This document shows, one piece after another, positions 48,220 to 59,725 of a stretch of 64,000 bases of DNA; the stretch's first letter is position 1; each line of letters starts with the position of its first letter. The notes beneath the pieces were generated by a model. That model was not told the origin of the DNA. It made no database searches and saw only the letters and a list, made by a program, of their open reading frames with translations. The translations under genes and the position numbers were made by a program. Source of the stretch: Dendrocalamus latiflorus. Lineage: Eukaryota; Streptophyta; Magnoliopsida; Poales; Poaceae. The stretch covers positions 4,334,176-4,398,175 of the forward strand of contig CM029666.1 in assembly GCA_017311315.1 (NCBI GenBank), written 5' to 3'.

Positions 48220-48650
48220 CTTTGGGAAGCTAGCTAACCAAACAGAAGAATTGCCATCCCTTTTATCGGCTTGAGCTAACTCATGACCTAGCCTATTCTG
48301 ATCCATCTTTACTTTGACGAACTAAGGGCCTCGTCTCCTGCGGCAATAACAATAAGTTCCTGAACGTCCCGAATGCAAGCTGCACGGCTCGAACGCTCCA
48401 TACCAGGGCGTTCGAAGGCAAGTCTGACAGTCAGATTCCATCACAATGGGCTTATGGAACAACTGCCTGGCAAGATGCAGCCCTTCTTTACAAGCTGCAA
48501 ACTCACCATCTTCCGCAGAAGCACACAGAGAAACGCGTCTCCAAGCAGACAGGAATACCTCCCCTTGGTCATCACGAATAACCACTCCAGCTGAAGCTTG
48601 ATCAGTTTGCTGGACGTAACTAGCATCTACATTTACCTTTAGGACGACGA
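48220..48650 (-). pseudogene. RNase H-like domain (RVT_3 type) fragment
   Basis: Reads VNVDASYVQQTDQASAG, then VVIRDDQGEVFLSAWR, GEFAACKEGL and IVMESDC, which fit the plant RNase H-like domain found in LINE-type elements and in some host genes. The first Asp, Glu and second Asp are present. After ESDC the sequence slips frame and continues as LAFERPGMERSSRAAC, then after another slip as MDQNRLGHELAQA, which matches the expected domain end. At least two frameshifts and an internal stop make it non-functional. Confidence 0.75.
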
Positions 48651-49819
48651 CGTACGACTTTCACCAGCTAGCTAGCACAAGATGATGACGACCGAGATCC
48701 AAGCATTACAATTTATTATAGCCAAGAATTTAGAACATAAAGCAATCGATTTCTTATTAATGCATGGTCACAACCTAAGTGAATCATCCCTTGCCTCAAA
48801 AAAAATCATCCCTAGAAAATGGTGGGAACAAAGCTTACTTTGATGTATGCCATGTTATTATTTTTGGTTTCGACTTTTTGGGAAGCTGAAATAAATAGGA
48901 CGATTTTTCCAAACTACTTTTCGACCCTAAAATTGTATGCACAGTTCGAGTCAACGTTTCTGCCGTCCACCATTGTTTTGAAAAACGTAAACAAAAACCA
49001 TCAGCCGTAATCAAAAGTTACCAACCGTATCCCAAAATATCAGGACTTATTCAGAATGCATGAATTTGGCCGGAAACAAAATTGACAATACAAAACCACT
49101 CTAAAAATATGGAGGAGAAAACACTCGCATATATTCGAAGTTGATAAGAAGAAACCATAATAAAGAAAACACAAAGAAGATGAGAAAGATGAGATTGGCA
49201 CACATGGCGCAGAGAGCAGCTGGAACGGTCTGCAGCTCCAAAGCCCCGGACGTGACATGCGCGCATCTGGCGGAACGCAGCTTTCGTGTTTCCTTCTTCT
49301 TATCCTCTTTATGTTTTTATCAACATGACAAAGATTTAGATCATTCTTTATATCCTTTTTATATTTCCCTAATGCTCTAGATCTTCGTCACGTCGACAGA
49401 AATACAAGAGGAGCAAGAAGAAGGGAATAAGGAAGCCGCGTTTCATATGATGCGCTTCGAAGTGATGGCGAATAGTCGTTTCTTTTTCTGTCTGAGAGGA
49501 ATCATAAATTATAGATCGAAAAAAGCTAAGAAGAACACCACGGTTGCAATCTATTTGATCAGATCTGACGCGGCGGCACAATGTATGGACCTGATCAGCT
49601 GGTGATCGATGGATCGACGCGGACGGGTCGTCTTCTTCTCGTATCTTTTTCTGGTCAGACCACGCTCAGACCGCCGCACGGGTCGTCCCGGCGGTCAGAC
49701 CACGGCGTACTGGAGTGTGTGTCACACGGGCGGCTGCCACTGACCGGCCACCCGCGAGGTCTTGTGCGTATTATTTACTTGACCTTGGAAAATACCTTAA
49801 ACCGCTTTACTTCAAACTC
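48651..49819. other. Intergenic, no gene
   Basis: AT-rich followed by a small GC-rich patch at 49600-49760 with repeated CGGTCAGACCACG. No conserved frame found. Confidence 0.4.
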
Positions 49820-50082
49820 GCCCCAATCGTTTTGGCTTCGGCTTCGCTTATTTTTCACTATTTTTAAATTTCGTTTTTTTCTGATTTTTTTGGTTTTTTT
49901 GAGTTTTTTCCGTTTCTTTTTTCCTGTATTCGTTTGCATTACACGTGATGGGCTAACCTATTTTTTCTATTTTTAAAATTTTTTTAATTTAATTATACCA
50001 AATAAGTCACTTCCAGCTACAGGGTAATTTCAGCCAGCAACAGTGAAATAAGCTATAAGCCACAGTCCAACCGATCACCACA
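49820..50082. repeat. Dispersed MITE-like repeat family A, copy 3
   Basis: It starts ATCGTTTTGGCTTCGGC and ends CCAACCGATCACCAC, in the same orientation as copy 1 and moderately diverged. Confidence 0.7.
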
Positions 50083-51193
50083 TAGAAGATATGTATTGAG
50101 ATGTATTTACTGCACTTGTAGAAGATGTAGGCAAATGCCGCACTCACATGCGCGTCAAGACGTACGGCTAGAACGTGTGCCCACGTAGAAGGACGCTGTG
50201 TTGTGTTAGCGGTAGTGGAGTGTGTACCGGTCTGTTAATGTTGATTTTTTCGCTTCTAGTTATTGAGTTAGAGAAGTCAAAAATTAATATAAATATGTGA
50301 TATTTTTTAAAGGTTTTTGTCACTGCTCTTGTTTTTATCTTGCTCCGAAAATAAGAAATAGGTCACGGACACATTATATACCTCATTCCTCTAGCTCCTA
50401 TCCTACGCACGTATCTTTTTCTTATTTTTTCAACCGCTCATGCTCTTAGTTTAAAAGCTATTTTTTCTGTTACAATTATTTATTTTCAACCAAAAGCTAA
50501 TCTCGGGTGTAGCATCTGCCGTCAATATGTACAGGCCCACGCCGTGAAGCCATGTCCAAGTGACAGAACCGTGCTGGCTACGGCCCATGTCAGTGTTCAA
50601 GGCCCAGAATTAGCAAACCCCTTTCACAACATTTTGGCAGCCCGGTAAGCCCAACCGTACTCTCCAAAGCCCAAACGCCCAAGCAAAACAGCAGCAGAAG
50701 CCCACCTCTACACAACCCGACCCACGGCCACAGTCAGCTCCGCCTCACGTGACGTGACGGACTGACGGCACGTGCGTTGGCATCCGCACGGAGACACAGA
50801 CTGCGAGAGGAGATTGGGCTTCGCGCGAGCTCGCGGCGACCACCTGCGCCGTCACCACCGCGTCGCCGGAAAGGGTTACGAGGTGATCTCTCGCCGCCGC
50901 CTCTCCCTGGGACGCGATCCCGCGCAGCACGCTGTGCTGGTGCATCTGTCGCGTGCGGTAAAGGATCCGATCTGAGTGATAGGGAAACACCTCTATTGCA
51001 AATCAAATGGAGGAGCCGTACATTTAAGCTGCCAATGGATTCAGAGGCTACTCATACCATATTCACACGACACCATGCAAGCTCTCCAATGCAGTAGTGC
51101 ATGTTAGCCTTCTGCACTGAACTGAACTTGAGCAGTAAACTGACGGAATGTTCAGCTGCAGCTCCACGTTGCCCAACGCCTGCCGAACCCCCC
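50083..51193. other. Downstream of the 5-phosphatase; unassigned plus-strand ORF-like GC block
   Basis: Bases 50740-51100 are GC-rich at first, begin with CACGTGACGTGACG (a G-box/bZIP-type motif), and hold a plus-strand frame at 50777-51097 with low-complexity Arg/Pro content and no family match. The region nearest 51193 should be the 3' UTR of the minus-strand gene. A small unrecognised gene or gene remnant on the plus strand is possible. Confidence 0.35.
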
Positions 51194-54100
51194 TCAAAAA
51201 TCGAGGTCCGGCACGACCTGCCCGCCCTCCACCTCTGCGTCCGTCAGCGTCAGCGCTCTCTGCAGCTTCCTGCTGCAGAACACCTCCACCTCGGCGGCGT
51301 ACGTGGCGGTCACCGGGCGGTGGTCGGAGAGCCTGAGCTCAGACCTCCTATAGCTCAGGAGTCTCACGCCTTTCCCGAACGAGAGGATCCGGTCGCACCT
51401 AGGACGAGAGGCCAAAACAAAACAGGATGTTTTCACTCAGAATTCTGAAGGCCCTGGAACTGTTAAATAAATGAAACTGTAGCCTTTTTTTCTTCTTCAG
51501 ATTTGACCCCCAACAACTGTTTTGTTTTGTAAATCTAGTCTCCTTTTCAGACCTACCGAGCTCGGCAGGACACCGACCAACCACGCACGTCGTATTTAAT
51601 ACTCTCTGTTTAATTAGTGCATGTGCTTAATTAATGCTAATCATATTTAAATTAGTGCAAATCGTATTTAATTTGTGCTAAATCAATGCCGTTTAATTTG
51701 CTACTGCGGCCGGCGGCTCGTCAGCCCTTGCTGCCACTATAGGGGGCTCTACCAAGCTTTTATAGCGCTGCAGGCGATATGTATCGCTTGTCGTAGCTAC
51801 AAAGCTCAAGGAGAGAGCTAGATTTACAAAAAGCGGATGTCCAGAGATCAAACTCGAAAAAAAACTGGTAATTCTGCAGTGCGTGCTAGTGTAGTACGTA
51901 CCACGCCGGAGTTCTTCTGCCGCCTTTCAGGTCGTCGCCGATGTACTTCTCCGAGTTGACCTCGTACTTGTAGGTTGGGGCGAACTCTAGGATGCCTTCG
52001 GTCCACCCGTCAAAAGCGCGGCCCTTCTTCAGCTCGCGCTTTAGCTTCAGGAATCAGAACAACCAAAGCAGCATTGTCACAGATGAAAGAGCTTGGTCTA
52101 GTTGCAGCATATACATTCAGTCCAATGGTGACTCAGTTTCATGTGGTGATTAAATTGGATGCTGACCCTTCACTTACTTGATCCATCTCGGCTAACTGAG
52201 ACCAATCCATGGTTGACATCAGCTCGTGCGCTCTCTCGTACGACACGTCGATACGGTAGTTCAGATCACCGAGCCAAAAAATTCTCCTGCAGAAATCACC
52301 AAGAGAAGAGCATCGGCACAATTGTATGTCAGATTCCTGATGCACTTGATGCAGTGTGCTACAGCGAGTTCTTCTTTTCAGAGCGCTAGCCAGAGTAGAA
52401 TTAGAATGTACACTTACTCGTGATCATAGATGTCTATAGGCAATCCATGGTCACCGGGGGAGGTGAAATGCGTCCGCCGGTGGATCTCCTGCACGTCGGC
52501 GTTCCGTTTGCGGAGGTCGCCGGACTTCTCGCCGGCCGCTAGGTGGGTACACACAAAGCAAAACATTGTCTGGTATATGGACATGCTCACTGACACTGCC
52601 CCCTGTACCATGTCCGAACATTGCACGCAAAGCCAAAATCACTAAGTACTGTTCCTGAAACTGCAAAACTTGCAGCATTGAATTGCAGGGAAGAAACCGC
52701 TGAAACTTGGAAGACCAACCAACCTTGTTACCAATGTAGCCCATGGCGCCGACGCCGACGGTCGAGACCTTGAGGTTCTGGATGCACTTCCTCAGGCCCC
52801 TCCTCACCCAGATCGTCAGGAAGATTCCCACCATCTGCTTGCTCACGATCCTGGCGAACGAGGACCTGCACTTCTTGCGAACCGCGGCGTCGAGGTCGAG
52901 ATCAAGATCACGGATCATGGCCAGATCGTCCCGTGGATCATCGGCGACCCGGGACCCCCTGAACGACCTGTAGGCACTGAACGATCTTGATGACTTGAAC
53001 GACGACGGCGGCGATGCGATGTTCAGTGGCTGCTCCGGCCAGGCTAGGCCGATCCTATCTGTTTTGCTCAGCGTCTTCAGAAGCGTCCTTTGCTGAGCAC
53101 TCGGCTGCTGCTCATCTTGGTCGCCTTCTGAATCCTCCATGGCGCTGAAATGGTTCAGCCTCCTTGGGGTGGCGGCGTTGTACTGCTCGGGCTGCACCGG
53201 GAAGCTGAAGGCCGTGTCGTCGTCGGTGTCCGTGTCGATGCCCGGGAGGAGCTCATCGGAGCCGTCCGGCAGGTCGAACCGCGACGGCGTGGCGGGGTGA
53301 CTGTAGTACCTGTACCTGGGCTTTGAGAACTGGGTCCGCCTCAGCGTGTCGCGGATCAGGTCCTCCCACGCCAGCGCCGGCCGGCCGTCCTCCGCGCCGA
53401 ACACGTTGCCGGCGTTCAGCGGCACCACTTCTTGGAACCTGCGACGTCGTACGAGGGATGGGATTCATTCAGGCGTCAGTGAAAGATCTGCGCTTTGATT
53501 AGAACTGTAGCTTACAAGAGTATGGCAAGTTTGCTTTACCCGAGCACGTAGATGTCGGCCGGCTCGCCGCCGGTGGCGAGCCACTCGGCGATGTCGAGGT
53601 CGGCCGGCGGGGCCTTGCCGGCGGCGTTGTAAGTGCCAATGCAGATCCTGCGAGAATCGATCGGGATCGAGTCAAGAACCGCGAGAAATGTGTACATTGT
53701 GACCGTACTGAAACCACATAAAAATCGTAGCATAGCTTACACCGTACCTGAGTTCTTTGGTGTTGATGTACTGCGCGCGAAGCGTCTCCGAGTTTCGCCT
53801 CCGCGGTTTGTACGGCGCGCTCTCCAAATTGTCACCTGGTGATTGCAAACAGGCAAATGTCAAATCCAGAGAGACAACGCCGATTTCTGTGAAATGCACA
53901 GGCCAAACAACATAAATGACTGTGAACGGTGCCCCTTTTTTCTTATCAAAAACTGACTATGTTAAAGTCGCCTTCATTTCGGCTTAAGTTTTTAATTTCT
54001 AGTTTATTTTTTATTATTTCTAAATTTCTTTTTTTCTAATTTTTTTTAGCTTTTCTGCTGGTTTTTTCTGTATTCGTTTGTATCGTTCGTGATAGTCTAA

Positions 54101-54942
54101 TCTATTTTTAAATTTTTAGAATTTAATTACGTCATAAACTATCATTAATTAATTCCAGTGAAATTTTAGACATAAATCATTTATTTAGCCTAAATGAGCG
54201 GCATGTAAATTGGAGATTTTCACTCACAAAACACAATTTATTGAAACTGTCAGTGAAACAGGCATCTTTTTGAGAAATTTAATTGTATGAAAGCCATTTC
54301 TGTGGTTGGATTGGAGACGAGCGATGGAACCATGGTGCAACGCACCAAACGCACTTAGTACTATCAGGTACCTTTCCCTGAAAAGGGCTAAACAGCCCAA
54401 AGCTGCACTTCCCCCCTAGCTTCTGCATCATCGGATAAGAACACCACATCCATGGAAATTCAGAGTAACGTCAATTCATCACGTAAACGGAAATAAACCT
54501 CACCGGTGATCTCATCGCCGTCGTCGACCCGCCTCGTCGCCTCGCCGTCATCACAGCCACAGTTTTCTGCAAAAGATCGAGACAGTACGAGCGGGGATAT
54601 TGTGACTTTTGACCACCAAAACTTCCATGAAGGACCAAAAGATTCACAATTTGATAGAAGGAATTTTCAGGAAAGTGCGTACCTTGTTCGTCAATCTCGC
54701 TCCCGCCGTCGTCGCCCTCTTCGTCGTCGGCGTTGAATTCGAAATCCTTGCTCCTGAGGTTGAGCCATTTCTTCAGCACAACCTTGGGCCAAAACTCCTG
54801 CAAACAAACGCCAAAGCAGCCAACAATATATCCCAGCTAAGCTCCCAACTGCAGCACCAAGAACATCACTACGCGTGATGAATTTTAAGCAGCATCTCTT
54901 AATTACCTGATCTCCTGGCTTCCTCTGCTTGTGCAAAACCAT
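51194..54942 (-). CDS. Type I inositol polyphosphate 5-phosphatase
   Basis: Removes the 5-phosphate from soluble inositol phosphates and in some members from phosphoinositides, ending Ins(1,4,5)P3 signalling (family knowledge). Exons: 54942-54907, 54797-54683, 54566-54504, 53835-53748, 53647-53540, 53438-52724, 52602-52418, 52286-52178, 52044-51902, 51398-51194; 588 residues, all joints in frame. The N-terminal block FWPKVVLKKWLNLRSKD is typical of plant type I enzymes. Then come GTYNAAGK (about 105-112), a long Ser/Asp-rich insert, GAMGYIGNK (about 367), CTHL, the catalytic WLGDLNYR (about 441), PAWCDRIL (about 519) split by the last intron, and SDHRP (about 545). It lacks WD repeats. An in-frame ATG at 55005 would add 21 basic residues; 54942 has the better AAAATGG context. 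It appears intact. Confidence 0.95.
53955..54205. repeat. Diverged family A-like repeat in a 5-phosphatase intron
   Basis: T-rich core with TATTCGTTTGTAT and GTGATAGTCTAATC matching the family A centre, located in the 668-bp intron 53836-54503. The ends are too worn to define. Confidence 0.5.
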
Positions 54943-55282
54943 TTTGCTTTCTTGCTCTTCTTGTTTCTTGAAACGGGTCCTTGCTCTTCTTGTTTCTTGC
55001 CTCAAAACACACTAAATTTCAGAACAGATGGTGCAGAAACGCTGCTACTTCTACTTTCTCCCCTCGATTTCCTGGCTCTCTCTTCTCCTGATCCGTCTCT
55101 GCCTGTTGTGCTCTCCTTTCTTTCCTGAGCTCGTCAATGGCTTTAGCTGCCTGCGAACTGAAGGCTCTTGTACGGGCTCCCGTGAGTTGTGTTGTTGTTA
55201 GGCAGGACAAGATCTGCTCATCTGCACATGGTGGTTTAAGTGCTGAAACGAAACGTATAGGCATCCGATGGCGCCAAGCGAG

Positions 55283-55292
55283 CTATATATAT
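55283..55292 (-). promoter_or_regulatory. Candidate TATA box of the 5-phosphatase gene
   Basis: The minus strand reads ATATATATAG about 340 bases upstream of the ATG, with a CCATTGG motif close by. This would put transcription start near 55255 and give a 5' UTR of about 300 bases that may include an intron. Judged from sequence only. Confidence 0.45.
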
Positions 55293-55519
55293 GTATCCAA
55301 TGGAAAATGTGGGCACAAGAGGACACATTGACCAGGATGCCTATTTCCTGGGAATCATCTAGGCTAAGCGTGTACGTAATGTATATTTTGACGACCCAAC
55401 AAAACAGTGGTTCTACCGTGCAATTACGTTGACGTCTACCGAATCCGTTGCATAATACCACCGTTGATGCCTCTGTATAGTAGGAGGAATTGCAAATTGT
55501 TACTTCGCGGTACGCTTAG

Positions 55520-55770
55520 TGGTGATCATTTGGGTTTTTTTTTGTGGCTTATGGCTGAAAAGCATTGTAGCTGACAGAGGCTTATTTAGCATAATTAAAA
55601 TTAAAAATATAAAAAATATGTTAGCCCATTACGTATAATACAAACAAATACGGGAAAAAAGAATCGGCAAAAAAACTCAACAAAAAGCCAAAAGTTCAGA
55701 AAATACGAAATTTATGAATAGTGAAAAATAAACCGGAAGCTAAAAGCTGAAGCCAAAACGATCACAGTAA
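55520..55770. repeat. Dispersed MITE-like repeat family A, copy 4 (inverted)
   Basis: It starts GTGGTGATCATTTGGG and ends GAAGCCAAAACGATCA, the reverse of copy 1, including CATTACGTATAATACAAAC. Confidence 0.75.
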
Positions 55771-55771
55771 A

Positions 55772-55875
55772 ATGTAGGATTGATTGGTTCAAGTTGATTA
55801 TCATTTGTAAGGGCATGGTTTGTTGACATTTGTTGGCATGTAGGATTGATTGGTTCAAGTTGATTATCATTTGTA
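55772..55875. repeat. Exact 38-bp direct repeat
   Basis: A 38-base unit beginning ATGTAGGATTGATTGG and ending TATCATTTGTA occurs exactly at 55772-55809 and 55838-55875, separated by 28 bases, directly beside the family A copy. Confidence 0.95.
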
Positions 55876-57225
55876 GCCCAACTGGTAAGACGCCTTGCTC
55901 GTCTCAGGTGGAGATTGTTAAATCCCAACGTCAGCAAATTATAGGTTTATGTTATGTCTTGTGGGTGCATGGATTGTGCTATCGATGGGATTGGGTTTTT
56001 CGATCTATACATCTTTGAGTTAAACATCACAATCAATCGTTTCCATTAGTTCTACATAATTAACTAAAATTGTGTTGTGGCATGTGGTTATTCTATTCGA
56101 GTGATTGGGAGTTGGCTGTATTATGTGCAGAATACACCGCGTAAACGGCATAATTGATTGGATTGGACCTAACAATGGTGAAGCCATGACATTTCTTAGA
56201 CTATTACATTGACACCTATTGTCCTTGGGATTCTGTTTAGTAGTTTTCCAATGCCCTGCGTGTTTGACTTGCTTTGGTGGAGATCGGAGACGCATGCGTG
56301 TAATTTGGAAGCGTTTCTTTAGCCACGGCTTATAACTTTTTTCTATAATTTATCAATCTAATAAATAATAATTATTAAAAGAAATTAAAGTCAAAAATCG
56401 ACTGATAAATTAAAAAAAAATGAGACCTTTGTAGTTGGCGCCAACCTCTCAATCTATGCCGTCACGAGTAGGTCTTAGGTAGTTCATATGTTTTGTTGCA
56501 CTTGCTGCCAAGATTTTCACTCCGTATGACAGCATTTCATGCTCATGCATGGAGCCACGGTTTTACCTGCAAGGCACTCAGCTGGTCATCTTGTAACGCC
56601 TTTAAGCCTAAATATACAGTATGTGCGCTTCAACCTCTCCTTTTCTTGCGCTGTTTCTTGCAAATTTCCGGTAAGAAACCTTGCAAAATTCATGTAAAGG
56701 TGTTGCAGGTTCCTGCATTCCAAACATGTTCTATTGTGGTGCCATATAATCATATTCCTAAATCACATGGAACCCCTTCGGAATCACAAGCAGAATCGCT
56801 AAGAAATGATAAGAAGGCATATACCTGCAATCATTGTGCATAATTTTAGCTCTGACTTGATCAGCAGTAATTAACCTTTTTTTTTCTTTTGTTTCTTTAC
56901 TACTTCTCTTCACGTCCCTTCCTTCCTCGGTTCCTTGTTTGTTAAGCTACTTAATTAGTAGTACTAGTACTAATTATACTATGTTTTCTTCTTGTTTGTG
57001 AAGACTTCCAGAGTACTCACTGTTTTCAGAAACAACAGTAGTAGTAGTTGTTTCTGGAAGAGATGCCTACTGTAAAGCTACAGCAGCACACGAATTTGAC
57101 AGTACAAACGTGTGGCCGTTTGGGATTAGTAGCACATGCATTGAGTGCGTACTGATGCATTACCGTTGCCACGGGGCCGCTCAGCTGTTCTGACCACGGT
57201 CGTACCGTCACAGTTTCAATGCAGT
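55876..57225. other. Intergenic, no gene
   Basis: No conserved frame or RNA gene. TTGCAAATTTCC/GGTAAGAAACC motifs near 56660 resemble worn Tourist-type sequence. A GTAGTAGTAG run lies near 57035. Confidence 0.4.
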
Positions 57226-57511
57226 GAGGGCATCTCCAATGGTTATAACTAGCAACTAATTATAAGACTTCCACATCATCTATATAGCACACACTAAAGC
57301 TAGCATTCTAAAGAACTATCTATAAGGATAGCTATTTGATGCTTACATGCACACACAGAATTTATAGATGCTACCTCGTTTGGCGTTATAGACTAGTGCT
57401 TAAGGAAGAGCTGGCTCGATTTTTTTTGCATACTCTCTTTCCTCCACATAGGATATATGCTGATGTGTACATGCATATAGCTAGCTGACTCAGACCATTG
57501 GAGATGCCCTC
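57226..57511. mobile_element. MITE with GGGCATCTCCAATGGT ends
   Basis: GGGCATCTCCAATGGT (57228-57243) is the exact reverse complement of 57494-57509. The 250-base AT-rich centre is non-coding. The target duplication could not be fixed, so the superfamily is left open. Confidence 0.8.
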
Positions 57512-57718
57512 AAGAACTGTGCACATAAATGATAGCAGCATTTTTTTTCTTTTTTTTTCAGATTTAGTGTTAGGTTTTGTAAATCTAACTTTTTTAACTT
57601 ATTTGCCGTGTTACACTAGTAGATCCCGCTGAGCTAGAAAAACTCGATATATACCTACCAAGTATAAAGAGAGAACTAGATTTACGAAACACGAACATTC
57701 GATAATTAAATTTTTAAA

Positions 57719-57996
57719 GAGTAAATCCATTACCAGTCCTTAAACTTTTTATGTTGTGTCATCCCGGTCCATAAACTTTTAAAGTATGTCATCCTGGTCC
57801 TTAAAATTTCAAAGTGTGGCAATATCCTATGTAGTTGTAGCAGTGAACTTTTTATGCCGTGTCATCCTGGTCCATAGACTTTCAAAAGAAATTGCCACAC
57901 TTTGAAAGTTTAAGGACCGAGATGACATACTTTAAAAGTTTATGGACCGGGATGACACAGCATAAAAAGTTTAAGGACCGGTAATGGACTTTACTC
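57719..57996. mobile_element. 278-bp Mutator-like MITE with long inverted repeats
   Basis: The left end GAGTAAATCCATTACCAGTCC and the right end (reverse complement GAGTAAAGTCCATTACCGGTCC) pair for over 100 bases. ATTTTTAAA is repeated exactly on both sides (57710-57718 and 57997-58005), a perfect 9-bp duplication. The start GAGTAAAT is shared with the MITE in the GI intron. Confidence 0.92.
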
Positions 57997-58022
57997 ATTT
58001 TTAAAAATAGCTATAATACTAA

Positions 58023-58263
58023 GGGTATGTTCTTTTTCTCCGAAGCTGGCGGCTTTTGGCTTTTGCTACAGTACCTAACTTTCAAATGGAGTATTTTCTC
58101 AAGACGGAGTCTACAAATTAAACGATGTATACGTTAAAAATCCAACATCTATACCATCCAAAATCATAAGTGAGTATCTATCTCTCCGTAATCTGTACGT
58201 AAACAGCTAAAATTCAAAAATTTCAACTAAAAACTATAAGCCGCGGCCTTGCCAAACAAGCCC
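58023..58263. mobile_element. 241-bp Tourist-like MITE
   Basis: The ends GGGTATGTTC and CCAAACAAGCCC are imperfect inverted repeats flanked by TAA on both sides (58020-58022 and 58264-58266). A diverged relative without clear ends lies at about 36280-36480. Non-coding. Confidence 0.65.
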
Positions 58264-58667
58264 TAATGTGAATATATAGTTTGCGGTGATACGCCTAACC
58301 CCATCATCCAAACGACGCAGTGTTCAATACGCCACGGAGGCGTTTCAGTGAGGACGCAGAATGAATATTACTAACACGGGTCAAGATTACACCACACCAC
58401 GCGCTTAACACACGGGTCAAAATTACACCACACCACACGATTAACACGGTGAGGATTCAGCACGTGCAGATTTCTTGGCTTAACACCGCGGCAAATTTTA
58501 GCTCACGTGATTGTTTTTTTTTTTTGGGGTACAGAGTGGATTCCCCGTGTAACGCACGTGATTCCTCATGAGTGTAATTGGCGGCTGCTTTAGAACAAAT
58601 TGTAATTTAGGGGTCGATTGAACGAAACGCGATTGTTCAACGGTGTAAAGTGCAGTTTTGCCATTAG
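58264..58667. other. Intergenic, no gene
   Basis: A short duplication around GGGTCAA.ATTACACCACACCAC at about 58379 and 58414 is the only structure seen. Confidence 0.45.
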
Positions 58668-58950
58668 TATAATCAACTCGGCTTTAGCTTCTGGCTTTTG
58701 GCTTATTTTTTACTATTCATAAGTTTCGTCTTTTTCTGAACTTTTGGCTTTTTGTTAAGCTTTTTTACCGGTTCTTTTTTCCCCGTATTTGTTTGTATTA
58801 TACGTAATAGGCTAACATATTTTTTATATTTTTAATTTTTTTAAATTTAATTATGCTAAATAAACCTCTGTCAGCTACAATGCTTTTTTCAGCCAGCTAC
58901 AGTGTTTTCAGCCATAAGCCATGAGCTTTTCAGCCGAACCGATCACCACC
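58668..58950. repeat. Dispersed MITE-like repeat family A, copy 5
   Basis: Close to copies 1 and 2, from ATCAACTCGGCTTTAGC to AACCGATCACCACC, in the same orientation as copy 1. Confidence 0.75.
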
Positions 58951-59474
58951 ATATGAGCTCCCGTTTCAAACAGTTTTACCTTTTGACTTCTTAACTTCGT
59001 CTTTTTTGTTTTTGGATTTTTTTATTTTCTTCTTATTCCTTTATATTGTCTGTGATGATGATATATTTTTTTTAAATTTAATTACACAAAAAAGTAATAG
59101 CAGTTACAATATATTTTAGCCATAAGACTGGGTTTATAAGCACATTGAAGCACTACCATATATAACACATGTATGTTTCGTGGGTTCTTTTTAACTGCGG
59201 CTGATGATTTATAGCTGTGGCTGATGACTTTTGATTCTAAAATAAGTATTTATGCAAACGAACCAAATATCGATAATATAATAAATAGGTGTCACTTATC
59301 TTTTAATGTACTTTAAAATTAGAATTACTTTTGTTAAAAAGAAAATCATAAAAGCACTTATCATGAAGATAAGATGTCCTTGCAATGACGAGAGAGAGAG
59401 AGGGGGGGATAAGGGACCAAATAACCAATGCCCAAGGTTTACCGATCGAAGACGCGATAATTTGCTATTGAGGT

Positions 59475-59725
59475 GGTGATCGGTTGAGCTGAAAAGCTTA
59501 TGGTTTATAGCTGAAAAAAGCATTGTAGCTGACAGAGGCTTATTTAGCATAATTAAATTTAAAAAAATTTAAAAATATAAAAAATATGTTAGCCCATTAC
59601 GTATAATACAAACAAATACGGGAAAAAAGAACCGGCAAAAAAGCTCAACAAAAAGCTAAAAGTTCAGAAAAAAAACGAAACTTATGAATAGTGAAAAATA
59701 AACCAGAAGCTGAAGCCGAGTTGAT
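59475..59725. repeat. Dispersed MITE-like repeat family A, copy 6 (inverted)
   Basis: It starts GTGGTGATCGGTTGAGC and ends GAAGCCGAGTTGAT, with GAG on both flanks. It is inverted relative to copy 5, about 520 bases away. Confidence 0.75.
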
